Below are positions 1 through 7,363 of a stretch of 64,000 bases of DNA, one piece after another. A program made the translations under genes and the position numbers. The stretch's first letter is position 1. Every line of letters starts with the position of its first letter. The stretch is from the NCBI RefSeq assembly GCF_000829695.1, contig NZ_BBNN01000040.1:1-64000 (forward strand), written 5' to 3'. Source of the stretch: Streptomyces sp. NBRC 110035 (GTDB taxonomy: Bacteria > Actinomycetota > Actinomycetes > Streptomycetales > Streptomycetaceae). The notes below the pieces were generated by a model. That model searched no databases. It saw only the letters and a list, made by a program, of their open reading frames with translations, and had not been told where the DNA came from.

Positions 1-511
1 CGGCATCCCAGGCGGCAGGCCGGGCGGCACACTGGGCGGCATCCCAGCCGGCAGACTGGGCGGCATCCCAGGCGGCACACTGGGCGGCACACTGGGCGGC
101 ATACCAGGCGGCAGACTGGGCGGCATCCCAGGCGGCGGAGATCTGGTTCGCCTGCCCTTCCGTCAGGGTGGCGGCCTCACGCACGACCCGGACCACGCCG
201 GCCCATCCGGGACCGAACGTGTGCTCCAGGTCGGCATCCGTGATCTCCAGTGTGGAGAGCACATCCAGCACATCGGCCACGGTGCGGTCCGGCCTGTCAT
301 TCCAGGACTCCGCCAGGCCCCGATGCTGGAGGACAGCCCTGACGAGGTACTCGTCACCGGTCTTGGGTGAGCACAGTCGGACCGCTCCGGTCAGACACAC
401 CCGCCCCAGGCCGTCCTTTTCGGTGTGCTGTGTCCAGCCGTGGGTCTGCATGTAGTCGTGCGCGAGACGCAGGCGGTGGGTGAGGGCGGTGGTGATCTGC
501 TGGTCGGTCAT
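1..511 (-). CDS. DUF6197-like protein, truncated by the window edge
   Basis: The protein starts MTDQQITTALTHRL with AGGAG eight bases upstream and runs off the left edge, so its C-terminus is not visible. A GW-Q element at residues 25-27 followed by GRVCLTGA at 36-43 matches the pattern of the protein at 11476-11973, which I place in DUF6197. From about residue 122 the chain becomes an Ala-rich repeat of AAWDAAQS-type units, which at the DNA level is the short tandem repeat filling positions 1-135. The frame is open upstream to a GTG at 769, so this may be the second half of a longer protein. Function unknown; family assignment is by pattern only. Confidence 0.6.
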   Translation of the reverse strand, partial: MTDQQITTALTHRLRLAHDYMQTHGWTQHTEKDGLGRVCLTGAVRLCSPKTGDEYLVRAVLQHRGLAESWNDRPDRTVADVLDVLSTLEITDADLEHTFGPGWAGVVRVVREAATLTEGQANQISAAWDAAQSAAWYAAQCAAQCAAWDAAQSAGWDAAQCAARPAAWDA

Positions 512-769
512 GATCGGGTCTCCTGATGGTGGTGTGAGATCGGGAAGGCTGCCCGCGGGGGCGGCCGGGGTGGGTCGGGCTTCGGCGGGGCACTCGTCCG
601 CCGGGTGCGACTGACGCATCGTCTTCGCCGCCGACCAGTGATGCTGGCCGCACTCCGGGCTGGCCTCGTCGGCGATGACGAGCCCGCATGGCGCCTTCGG
701 GCAGGGGCAGGAGTCTTCGATGTCGGGACGCATCCCGAGGAACGAGCGGCCGATGTGGGTGGTGGTCAC
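512..769 (-). CDS. small cysteine-rich protein, in frame with the next gene and without its own stop
   Basis: GTG start with a strong GGGAGG ribosome site. The 86 codons encode a chain with CPCPKAPCG at about residues 20-28, ECGQHHW at about 38-44 and a conserved-looking AKTMRQSHP segment. Such spaced Cys/His residues suggest metal binding, and I recall similar short free-standing proteins in Streptomyces phages and mobile elements. No stop codon separates this frame from the ATG at 511, so a ribosome starting here would make a fusion with the DUF6197-like protein; the second start has its own ribosome site. Whether one or two products are made cannot be told. Confidence 0.5.
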
Positions 770-802
770 GGCGGGGCCTCCCGGTTGGGGGTCGGGTCAG
801 GG

Positions 803-1081
803 TCAGGCGGCGTCCTTTCGGAGGGCGGCGAGAAGCCGTTCGCGGTTGGCTTGCTGCTGGGCGGGGCTGATCGGCATCCGTCCGTCCGCGGGCCGGTAGC
901 CCTTCACGCGGCCCGTGGGTACGGCTTCGGCGTAGAGCCGGCCGAGGTGGTCGGCGGGCGGGTAGCGGAGTGCGCGGCGGGCTCGGGCGACGGTGGAGGG
1001 GTCGCAGTGGAGTCGGCGGGCGATGGAGGTGTTGGTGTGGCCTTCGCGGATGAGGGTGGCGATGTCGGCGCGGATTTTCAT
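803..1081 (-). CDS. helix-turn-helix DNA-binding protein, 92 aa
   Basis: The N-terminal half (residues 12-38, with NTSIARRLHCDPSTVARARR) has the spacing of a recombinase/resolvase-type helix-turn-helix; the tail is basic and has no recognised domain. A GAGGAG ribosome site lies upstream of the ATG, which overlaps the stop of the gene at 1078-1452 by four bases, so the two are translationally coupled. Probably a small regulator of the left-arm minus-strand operon; the target is unknown. Confidence 0.75.
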   Translation of the reverse strand: MKIRADIATLIREGHTNTSIARRLHCDPSTVARARRALRYPPADHLGRLYAEAVPTGRVKGYRPADGRMPISPAQQQANRERLLAALRKDAA

Positions 1082-1452
1082 GCCGCGCTCTCCTCGGTCT
1101 CACCGACGGCCGGGCCCGTAGAGGCCAGGGTCTGGCGGACTTGGTCGGGCGTGTAGTAGGTGCCGCCACCGGCCAGTCCGATCTCGCCCCCGAGCTGCTG
1201 GGTCAGCAGGTCGCGGAGTTCGTTGTGGAGGGTCTTGACTGCGGGCCGGGTGCCGTCGCGGCGGGTCTGGCGGTATGCGGTCGTCCACTGGTCCCAGTCG
1301 AACGCGGTCTTCGGGTCGATGGGGAGCACCGCGTAGAGGAGGACTTGGTCGGTGATGGGGGCCCCGGTGTCGTAGATGGAGAGTTGGTTCATGCGGGTTT
1401 CGAGGATGTCGGCGACGCGGTGGATGGCGGCGTGGAGGTGGTTGGTAGGCAT
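1078..1452 (-). CDS. hypothetical protein, 124 aa
   Basis: I place the start at MPTNHLHAAIHRVAD, where GGGAGA lies seven bases upstream; the frame is open further upstream but that part is proline-rich noise. The chain has an amphipathic N-terminal helix, a central WDQWTTAYRQTRRDG segment and a glycine-rich C-terminal region. No family recognised. It sits between the Cys-rich protein at 1523-2050 and the HTH protein at 803-1081 and probably shares their transcript. Confidence 0.65.
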   Translation of the reverse strand: MPTNHLHAAIHRVADILETRMNQLSIYDTGAPITDQVLLYAVLPIDPKTAFDWDQWTTAYRQTRRDGTRPAVKTLHNELRDLLTQQLGGEIGLAGGGTYYTPDQVRQTLASTGPAVGETEESAA

Positions 1453-1522
1453 GGGTTCTCCCGTGGGTGTGGCCGGGGTGGGTTCAGGCTCTCGCGGAAC
1501 GTTGGGGGGTGTTGCCCCTGAG

Positions 1523-2050
1523 TCAGTGGGTGGTGCGGCCGGTGGTCCGGCAGTCGGGGCAGGGTCGCCCGTGGCAGGTGCCACAGACCGCGGGCGGGTA
1601 GAAACTCCGCACCGTCTGGCGCAGGCGGCCGTTGTCGCAGGCGCAGGAGTGCACGCACGCCGGGAGCGTCTCCACCGGGCGGTCTGCCGGGATGACGGCG
1701 ATCAGGGCGTCCATGCGTTCCGGGCAGTGCGGGTACAGGGTGACCCACGGACCCTGGGCGCCGGACGTCCACGCCTTGCAGGAGGGGCAGTCGGCCTCGA
1801 ACGGGGCGGGCTGGGCGATGTACGGGGCGTACAGGTAGGTGGCCCAGCACATCCGGCTGCCGCGCCTCAGGGGCTGGTCGGCGCTGGCCACTACGAGGTC
1901 GCCGGCGCGGACCTGGTCGGCGCGAACGATGGTCATGCGGTCTGCCGGGTAGCCGTCGGGCAGGGGGCGCAGGGTGTCGTCGGTGGGGCGGGAGTAGGCG
2001 ACGGCGGGCAGCAGTTCGAGGTTCACGACGGCCGTGTGGTGCTGGGTCAT
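1523..2050 (-). CDS. cysteine-rich protein, probable zinc binding, 175 aa
   Basis: Start chosen at MTQHHTAVV, behind GGGGGA. The C-terminal half holds four metal-binding-type clusters: CPSC at 88-91, C-x3-C-x-C at 132-138, CGTC at 156-159 and CPDC at 164-167, the last two resembling a DnaJ-like zinc knuckle. The N-terminal half has a short hydrophobic beta-rich part with DQVRAGDLVVA. It is the first gene after the promoter at 2085-2120, which is nearly duplicated at 52 kb. Function unknown; single-stranded nucleic acid or protein binding through zinc knuckles is possible. Confidence 0.7.
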   Translation of the reverse strand: MTQHHTAVVNLELLPAVAYSRPTDDTLRPLPDGYPADRMTIVRADQVRAGDLVVASADQPLRRGSRMCWATYLYAPYIAQPAPFEADCPSCKAWTSGAQGPWVTLYPHCPERMDALIAVIPADRPVETLPACVHSCACDNGRLRQTVRSFYPPAVCGTCHGRPCPDCRTTGRTTH

Positions 2051-2084
2051 GGGGTCCCCCGGGGTGTGGTGTGGATACCCCACC

Positions 2085-2120
2085 ACTGTAACCCATATTC
2101 CATTACGCATGCAATGGGTT
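2085..2120 (-). promoter_or_regulatory. minus-strand promoter with conserved spacer, copy 1
   Basis: Reading the minus strand, TTGCAT (2109-2114) and TACAGT (2085-2090) stand 18 bases apart, 35 bases upstream of the gene starting at 2050. The spacer GCGTAATGGAATATGGG is almost the same as in the promoter at 52073-52106, so the element is more than a bare promoter and probably includes an operator. Confidence 0.5.
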
Positions 2121-2232
2121 CCGCGCACTCGCCCGCACGCGAAGCAACCCCCGGCGTGACAAGCGGGGGCTGCACCAGCGCTTCCCCTACCGCAAAGGAG
2201 TCGGATCGTGGGGGCGCTTGATCGGAGGTCCC

Positions 2233-2343
2233 ATGCCGGGACACCTCCAGAATGACCGGGAATTCCGGGGGGTGTTGCCCCCTACCGCCCGCCGGCCTGC
2301 CCCTCGCCCGGCAGCGCCGTGTGGGACTCCAGACAGGTGCTGA
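2233..2343 (+). CDS. possible 36-aa arginine/proline-rich small protein
   Basis: ATG preceded at four bases by GGAGG. The product starts MPGHLQNDREFRGVLPP and is rich in Pro and Arg. A stem-loop with CCCCC/GGGGG arms lies upstream at about 2147-2170. Besides the promoter at 2085-2120 this is the only structure seen between 2051 and 2423. Real translation is uncertain. Confidence 0.3.
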   Translation: MPGHLQNDREFRGVLPPTARRPAPRPAAPCGTPDRC

Positions 2344-2423
2344 GGCGTTGCACGGGGGACGGACACCCATGCGCCCCCACCCACACCCTCCCGCACGCCA
2401 CCGGCCGGCCTCACGGTCAAACC

Positions 2424-2642
2424 ATGGGGGACACCAGGGAACAGGCGTGCGCGGGCCGCGGGGACGGCACGGACTGCCCGAACGGGGAGGACGAGGTACT
2501 GGTGGACGGGGTGCGGTGCGAGGAATGCCGGCATCACTGGGAGCTGGACGAGACGGAGCGCGGCCGCCGCCCGGCGGTGGACGACGGGCTGACACGACCG
2601 GTCGGGGACCCGGACGAGGCCGGACAAGGGACCGCCGCGTAG
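2424..2642 (+). CDS. small acidic Cys-containing protein, 72 aa
   Basis: ATG-initiated frame starting MGDTREQACAGRGDG with CPNG and CEECRHHW elements that could bind a metal. There is no clear ribosome site, which lowers confidence. It is convergent with the lipoprotein gene at 2794-3159, and its stop codon lies at the left end of the nested inverted repeat at 2642-2749. Confidence 0.4.
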   Translation: MGDTREQACAGRGDGTDCPNGEDEVLVDGVRCEECRHHWELDETERGRRPAVDDGLTRPVGDPDEAGQGTAA

Positions 2643-2749
2643 GGCGTAGGGGGTGCGGTAGTCGTGCGGGGGAGGCAGCGCTGAAAAGCTCTCGCCCAGG
2701 ATGGTAAAGATCAGGTCCGCACGACTACCGAATGCGTGACGCTACGCCC
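2642..2749. repeat. nested inverted repeat between convergent genes
   Basis: GGTAGTCGTGCGG at 2657-2669 is perfectly inverted at 2717-2729, and outside it GGGCGTAG at 2642-2649 is inverted at 2742-2749. The inner loop is 47 bases and holds a relatively AT-rich core (GATGGTAAAGATC). The spacing is too wide for a simple terminator hairpin; a cruciform, recombination site or bidirectional transcription barrier are all possible. Confidence 0.6.
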
Positions 2750-2793
2750 CACCAGTTACTCCTGTCACCACCTGCGTACGACCGGGCCACGGC

Positions 2794-3159
2794 CTACTGG
2801 CTGGCGCGCGGATCGTCCGCCATCTCCAGACCGGTGGTCAGTGCGTCCATGAACGCCCGGTTCCCGCGGGCCGGGTTGGCCTCGTCTGCCAGGCCCTGGC
2901 ACACCTCCGGGGTGCGGGGGTCGGCCTGCCAGGCGCCGGGGTTGTAGTTCCAGTCGTCCCAGCCGGGTGCGGCTTCGGCGATGGCGTCGCTGCACTGCTG
3001 CTTGAGCTCGTCTTCGGAGAGCGTGGGTGCCGTGGACGGCGTCGCGGACGCGGTGACGGTGCTCGGGACCGTCTCGGGCTTGCTGTCGCTGCTGCTGCAT
3101 GCGGTGAGCGTTAGGGTGAGGACGGCCAGGACGCCGGTGGTGGTGGTGCGGGTACGCAT
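2794..3159 (-). CDS. secreted lipoprotein, 121 aa
   Basis: Start at MRTRTTTTGV behind GGGGGA. A basic N-terminus is followed by a hydrophobic stretch and a lipobox LTAC at residues 18-21, so the mature protein should be lipidated at Cys21 and anchored outside the membrane. A Ser/Thr/Pro linker follows, then a small folded part of about 70 residues containing two further cysteines (QQC and EVC) that could pair. No family recognised. A surface lipoprotein on a phage-plasmid could act in exclusion of related phages or plasmids, but nothing in the sequence proves this. Confidence 0.7.
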   Translation of the reverse strand: MRTRTTTTGVLAVLTLTLTACSSSDSKPETVPSTVTASATPSTAPTLSEDELKQQCSDAIAEAAPGWDDWNYNPGAWQADPRTPEVCQGLADEANPARGNRAFMDALTTGLEMADDPRASQ

Positions 3160-3239
3160 GAGTCCCCCCAGAACGTGTGTGTCTGAGGGGGCATCATGCC
3201 AGGACTGGCCGGCGGAGGAGCGGGCATGCGCAGGACCGG

Positions 3240-3491
3240 CTACTCGCCGACTGGCTCCCCACGCAGAACCTGCCGGGTCGTCTCCCCGCTCAGCCCGACC
3301 TCCCGGGCGATGGTGCGAGGGACGATCCCGTGGGCGTGGGCGGCGCGCATGGCCCGGTTGCGGAGGGCGACGTCCATGCGGGTCCGTCGGTGGGCGAGGA
3401 CGCGTTGTACGAGCCGGGCGAAGCCGAGGAGGAACCGGCCCTGTTGCTGGCGGATCCGGTTGTGTGGGGTGGGGGCGGTGGGCGCGGCCAA
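3240..3491 (-). CDS. small helix-turn-helix protein, TTG start
   Basis: The frame codes for RMDVALRNRAMRAAHAHGIVP and then TIAREVGLSGETTRQVLRG, a typical recognition helix pair in the last 40 residues. The best start is a TTG at 3491 with GGAAGGAA six bases upstream, giving 83 residues; no ATG or GTG lies in a suitable place. It lies downstream of the methyltransferase gene on the same strand. Likely a small repressor-like DNA-binding protein. Confidence 0.5.
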   Translation of the reverse strand: MAAPTAPTPHNRIRQQQGRFLLGFARLVQRVLAHRRTRMDVALRNRAMRAAHAHGIVPRTIAREVGLSGETTRQVLRGEPVGE

Positions 3492-3715
3492 GTGGGGTTC
3501 CTTCCGTCGGCAAGTGGATGTGTCGACGGTGGCGGAGCCGCTGGTGGGGCGGCAAGGACGCGAACCAGCCGCGGCGGGCGGGGCTCGTGGGTTGGTGGGG
3601 GAGGGGGATGTCACACGGGGCGCTGGCGGGACCGGGAGTCCCGGGTGGGCCCGACCGGAAACGCCGATGCACCCGAGCCGGAAGACCCGGGAGCGTTGGC
3701 GCGGCTGGGGCCGGG

Positions 3716-4990
3716 TTAGGCGGTGTCGCTGAACAGCGTCTCGCTGTACGGCTCGGCAAGCCGGTGTTCGCAGATCCGGGCGTGTGCCTGGTCCATCTCG
3801 ATGCCGATGGCGTTCATGCCTTCGTCGCGGGCAGCGAGGAGGGTGGTGCCGGAGCCGGCCGCCCAGTCGAGGACGGTCCCGCCGGGCGGGCAGACGAGGC
3901 GGACGAGCCAGCGCATGAGGGCGAGGGGCTTGGGGGTGTCGTGGCGGACGCCGTCGACCTCCACCCGCTCGGACGCTGGCGTCTTCGACTCCAGGCGGAA
4001 CACGGGGAACGAGCGGACTGAGTCGCCGACTTCGCGGACGGGACAGCCAGGCAGACAGCCGCCGGGCGGGCAATCGTGCCCGAGGAGGATGTTCGTCGGG
4101 TAGCCGCCGCCCGCGGGGCAACCAGCCACGTTGAGGCCGCCGACGCCGTGCCGCAGCAGGCCGCCCACGAGGGAGTCGTAGCCGGTGGACTTGCGGGCCA
4201 GCAGGATCGGGTCGTGTGCGGGCTTGAGGGTGGTGTTCCAGCCTGCCCAGCGGCGAGCCTCGTCGGACGCGGGCAGGGACTCGATGCGGTCCTCGGAGAA
4301 CGCGCCGTACAGGCCCGCGGCGCGCGCACGGCCAGCCTTGCGGCTGACGATCTCCCGCTTTTCCCATGCCTCGCCGACGGTGTGCTTGCGGGCGTTGAGT
4401 TCGGTGACGAGCGGCAGGATCTCCGTGTCGTCAAAACCGATCTCTTCCCGGAGCCGCGCCCACTGCTGATCGGTGGGGACGATGGCGGCCTTGCCCTGCG
4501 TGGTCCACAGCCCGCCCATGCCGGAGAAACCGAACAGGGCGTCGATCCGCTTGTTCGTCCAACCAGCCGTGTCCCGGGCGGCGGCCAGCCAGGAAGTCAC
4601 CTGCAGCACCTGCTCGCGGTCGTCACGGCGCCGGTCGATGGCGCGGGCCAAGTCGGTGCCCTTCGGCTTGCCGTGCGTGTAGATCCAGTCGAGTTGGTCG
4701 ATGACGCGGAACCCGGCGTCCTCCACGGCGCAGGCCATGCGGTGGTAGGTGCGGGGGGCGCCGAAGCTGACGAGGTGCCCGCCGGGCTTGAGGACGCGCA
4801 GGCACTCGGCCCACAGGGCGACGTTGTAGGCGATGCCGGTGCGGTCCCAGTCCCGGCCGGCTATGCCGATCTCGTACGGCGGGTCCACGACGATCGCGTC
4901 CACGGATGCTTCGCCGAGGGTGGGCAGAACAGTGAGGCTGTCGCCGAGGTGGAGGATGACACCGTCGGCCTCGTAGTACGGGGTGGGCAT
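3716..4990 (-). CDS. DNA methyltransferase, DPPY type (N6-adenine or N4-cytosine)
   Basis: 424 residues from MPTPYYEADG, behind GGGAGA. The catalytic motif DPPY is at 36-39 and the S-adenosylmethionine motif (DWAAGSGTT, about 375-383) is near the C-terminus; this order is that of beta-class methyltransferases. The large insert between them contains GHDCPPGG followed by CLPGC, a possible zinc site. DPPY favours N6-adenine as product. No restriction endonuclease gene is adjacent, so it is probably an orphan enzyme for protecting the element's DNA or for regulation. The start overlaps the end of the DnaB-like gene by 130 bases, a longer overlap than others here. Confidence 0.9.
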   Translation of the reverse strand: MPTPYYEADGVILHLGDSLTVLPTLGEASVDAIVVDPPYEIGIAGRDWDRTGIAYNVALWAECLRVLKPGGHLVSFGAPRTYHRMACAVEDAGFRVIDQLDWIYTHGKPKGTDLARAIDRRRDDREQVLQVTSWLAAARDTAGWTNKRIDALFGFSGMGGLWTTQGKAAIVPTDQQWARLREEIGFDDTEILPLVTELNARKHTVGEAWEKREIVSRKAGRARAAGLYGAFSEDRIESLPASDEARRWAGWNTTLKPAHDPILLARKSTGYDSLVGGLLRHGVGGLNVAGCPAGGGYPTNILLGHDCPPGGCLPGCPVREVGDSVRSFPVFRLESKTPASERVEVDGVRHDTPKPLALMRWLVRLVCPPGGTVLDWAAGSGTTLLAARDEGMNAIGIEMDQAHARICEHRLAEPYSETLFSDTA

Positions 4991-5364
4991 GCACTCTCCC
5001 GGGAGTCGGCTGGGGCGTGGTTCAAGGATCGGCCGGTTTCGTCGTGGTGTTCCCCTGCTTGCGGTGAGGCCCCGGTCGCCGTAGGGGGTTCCCCGACTCC
5101 CGCAGGTCGTCCAGCATCGGACCGCTGTTCGGGAGCCCGGTTCAGGTGGCTGGTCGCCACGATCGGCACGTCCAGCTTGATCGCTGCGTGCCGGCACATG
5201 TCGGTCATGAGGGTAGAGCGGCCCAGGCCGGGCCGTGAGGCGATGACCGTGAGCCGGCCGGGGAGGTGGCCCCCGGTCAGGATGTCCAGCTCGGTGAAGC
5301 CAGTAGGGAAGGCGTGCTGAAGAGGCACGGTATCGGCTTCGTCTTGTCGGGTCCGGATGCTCAT
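4861..5364 (-). CDS. shortened DnaB-like helicase-domain protein, probably degenerate
   Basis: The first 70 residues resemble the RecA-like domain of DnaB (GFTELDILTGG, then a Walker A-like RPGLGRST at about residues 44-51) but run directly into ATSHLNRAPEQRSD, which matches the region just before the DnaB H4 motif. About 100 residues that normally lie between, including Walker B, are absent. The Walker A lysine is replaced by arginine. After EQRSD the expected motif (PMLDDLRESG) is still encoded but in another frame, so the rest of the chain is frame-shifted sequence. The ATG overlaps the stop of the upstream gene by four bases. Probably no helicase; at most a DNA- or loader-binding remnant. 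Confidence 0.6.
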   Translation of the reverse strand: MSIRTRQDEADTVPLQHAFPTGFTELDILTGGHLPGRLTVIASRPGLGRSTLMTDMCRHAAIKLDVPIVATSHLNRAPEQRSDAGRPAGVGEPPTATGASPQAGEHHDETGRSLNHAPADSRESACPPRTTRPTVSSSTSATASLFCPPSAKHPWTRSSWTRRTRSA

Positions 5365-6656
5365 CGGGACCCCCGCGGCCGGTTCATCACGGCCTGCCGG
5401 GCAAGGGCGCGCTGCTGGTCGGACACCTCCGTCATGGAGACCGCTCGAGGCGGCGGAACGGGCCTCTCAGGGCGCTTCGCCGGCGCCTTCCGTGCGGGCG
5501 GGGCTGCGGAGGGCTCCGGGGGCTTGGCGGTTTGCTCTGCGGCCCGGTCCGCCCGCCTGTCCACGCCCCGCTGCTCACAGGAGACGCACGGCTGCCCGCT
5601 GTCGACGTTCGTCCGCTCGTCACACCGCGGGTCCTGGCACTCCGCATCCCGGCGCAGTATCGCCACCAGGACACCCACCGGCTTCTCGAGCGGGCCGACG
5701 GTGTCCCTCGAGGCGTAGTGCTTGTTCCACTTCGGCAGCAGCCGGAAGTCGACCAGCTGCCCCGCGGTGCGCCCTTGCGGCTGGCCGTCGGCCAGGGCCT
5801 CGAGGACCGCCGCCTTCAGGTTGCCGGGCGGGTTCGCCGGCACCAGGTCGGCGAGCTCCTTGGGGAGCGCCTGGAAGAACGCTTCGACGTGCTGCCGCTG
5901 GGCCTGGGTGAGGGAGGGGGGCTTGCTTTTGCCGGACGCGGCGGAGCCGCTCGAGCTCGAGCGGCTACTACCTGTAGTAGGCCTACGGCCGTCCGGAGAA
6001 GAAGAGGGCTCTGGAGAAGGGGTCTGGTGCGGGCTCTGGATATTGCGCAGCATCCGTGCTGCCAGACGCGCAGCATCCGTGCTGCTCCCCCTGGCAGCAT
6101 CCGTGCTGCCCCCCTCGCCTTCACCCCCTCCCCCGGTGGCCTCGGAGGACTCCTCGCGGGCAGCCTTCACCGCCTTCGGGTTCACGCCCTTCGGCACCCC
6201 ACCACGACGCTCCTTGCCCTGCGCACGCTTCTCCGCACGCCGGGCCTCGATGGCCTGCTTGGCCACGTCCGCGGCCTTCACGCCGGACGGCAGCGGGTCC
6301 TTCCAGTCGCCGTTCCCCTGCCACATCAGGGGCGCATCGTGCAGGTGGTAGACGTTCGCCTCGTTGTTCGCCGGGTTCTCCGGGTCCGGGCGCTCCTCGA
6401 TGGTCACCATGCCGGCGACCGCCATCTCCACCAGGGTCCGGTCGACCGTGGAGACGGACACACCCATCTGCGCGGCCAGCTCTTTCCGGTACGGCTTGCC
6501 GCGTCTGGTGTTCCTGACCTGTGTGTCTGCGTAGGTCACCAGGATTGCGTACAGTGTCCGGGCATTCGTGGAGTATCGCGGGTCACACATCCACACGGCC
6601 GCGACCATGCCGAACGGCAGGTTCCCTCCGCGGCGAACTTCGGGGTCCAAGCTCAC
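5361..6656 (-). CDS. winged-helix replication-type protein
   Basis: 431 residues. The N-terminal 110 residues (ARTLYAILVTYAD, then YRKELAAQMGVSVSTVDRTLVEM) form a winged helix of the kind found in plasmid and phage replication initiators and DnaD-like loaders. The middle (about 170-255) is a low-complexity Ser/Gly/Pro linker, and the C-terminal part has a conserved-looking LTQAQRQHVEAFFQALPKEL helix and a CQDPRCDERT plus CVSC zinc-type cluster. Three palindromic repeats lie inside the gene at 6047-6109, a layout known for Rep proteins whose origin is inside their own gene. It heads a minus-strand operon with the DnaB-like and methyltransferase genes. Replication role is inferred. Confidence 0.75.
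   Translation of the reverse strand: MSLDPEVRRGGNLPFGMVAAVWMCDPRYSTNARTLYAILVTYADTQVRNTRRGKPYRKELAAQMGVSVSTVDRTLVEMAVAGMVTIEERPDPENPANNEANVYHLHDAPLMWQGNGDWKDPLPSGVKAADVAKQAIEARRAEKRAQGKERRGGVPKGVNPKAVKAAREESSEATGGGGEGEGGSTDAARGSSTDAARLAARMLRNIQSPHQTPSPEPSSSPDGRRPTTGSSRSSSSGSAASGKSKPPSLTQAQRQHVEAFFQALPKELADLVPANPPGNLKAAVLEALADGQPQGRTAGQLVDFRLLPKWNKHYASRDTVGPLEKPVGVLVAILRRDAECQDPRCDERTNVDSGQPCVSCEQRGVDRRADRAAEQTAKPPEPSAAPPARKAPAKRPERPVPPPRAVSMTEVSDQQRALARQAVMNRPRGSR
6047..6109. repeat. three iteron-like palindromic repeats
   Basis: GCAGCATCCGTGCTGC occurs at 6047-6062, 6070-6085 and 6094-6109, starts 23 and 24 bases apart, i.e. about two helical turns. Each copy is an inverted repeat GCAGCA-TCCG-TGCTGC. 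They lie inside the linker-coding part of the winged-helix gene. A binding site for that protein (iterons of an origin or an autoregulatory site) is the simplest explanation. Confidence 0.6.
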
Positions 6657-6893
6657 TGGTCAGCCCCCCCTCTTCCGGCCGATCGGGAAGGGGGTCCTAC
6701 TTGGCGTACCGCAAACAAGCTCTACGATGGGCATGAAGCCTCGCTCATGACGTTGTGGTGCTTCGACTGCCAGCGGGCTGCGAAATCCGCTGGCCTTGCT
6801 TGGGCGGCCTGGCGGAGGAGTTGCGAGCTCCTGCCGGGCCGTTCTGCGTCTTCCGGGCCGTGGCTGCGATCACGGCGGTCGGAGACGCGACCA

Positions 6894-7199
6894 TCACGAC
6901 GTGCTGGCGGAACTGCCAGGAGCACGAGCTGGACCGCGCCCCTTGGGTGGGTGTTTCTCGAGGTACTCAAGGAGCCGGGCGGTGCGCATCATTCGCGTCT
7001 TCCCGGCGACCAGGTACGACTCCTGGCCTGGCTCGTCACCGAACGGCCACCGCTGCGCTGCGGGCGTTTTCTCGCGGTTCCTCGAGATGGCCATGTAGCG
7101 CAGGCCGCGGGGCGTCATGCTGCCGGCGAGGCCGCGGCGGACGATGAGCGTGGCGGCGTCGGTGAACGAGATGTATGCGGGGTAGTCGGGCTTGGTCAT
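6894..7199 (-). CDS. small DNA-binding protein, 101 aa
   Basis: ATG start (MTKPDYPAYISFTDAATL). The FTDAATLIVRRGLAGSMTPRGLRYM segment followed by the second half with SYLVAGKTRMMRTARLLEYL reads as a winged-helix/MerR-like DNA-binding unit of the excisionase size class. It lies between the replication-type gene and the GntR gene, with a 15-bp palindrome 21 bases upstream of its start. A role as excisionase or as regulator of the left arm is possible; neither is shown. Confidence 0.6.
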   Translation of the reverse strand: MTKPDYPAYISFTDAATLIVRRGLAGSMTPRGLRYMAISRNREKTPAAQRWPFGDEPGQESYLVAGKTRMMRTARLLEYLEKHPPKGRGPARAPGSSASTS

Positions 7200-7219
7200 G
7201 CGCGCACCTCAAGCCGACT

Positions 7220-7234
7220 ACTTCCCTTCAAGGG
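7220..7234. promoter_or_regulatory. 15-bp palindromic operator candidate
   Basis: TTCCCTTCAAGGGAA is a perfect palindrome around a central C, 21 bases upstream of the start of the minus-strand gene ending at 6894. Its place suggests an operator, perhaps autoregulatory. No second copy was noticed. Confidence 0.45.
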
Positions 7235-7320
7235 AAGGGGCGATAGGCTTGCCACGTACAGGTCCTTCCTTCACGGGTGGTCTGTGCTGGGCCGTTCGTC
7301 TTCGCAGGTCAACGGCCTTC

Positions 7321-7354
7321 GACGGTCGGCCGGTCTGATCACCGGTCGGCCGTC
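7321..7354 (-). terminator. hairpin downstream of the GntR gene
   Basis: GACGGTCGGCCGG (7321-7333) pairs with CCGGTCGGCCGTC (7342-7354) with two G-U pairs, loop of eight bases. It begins ten bases beyond the GntR stop codon on the minus strand and has no T-run, as is usual for Streptomyces terminators. Confidence 0.5.
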
Positions 7355-7363
7355 ACCTACTGG

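Noticed and set aside
1..135. Short tandem repeat considered as a CRISPR array or iterons
   Set aside because: There are no unique spacers and the repeat is in frame with an Ala/Trp/Asp repeat of a coding sequence.
6722..6893. Minus-strand frame downstream of the small DNA-binding protein gene
   Set aside because: No start with a ribosome site and no recognisable sequence; left as intergenic.
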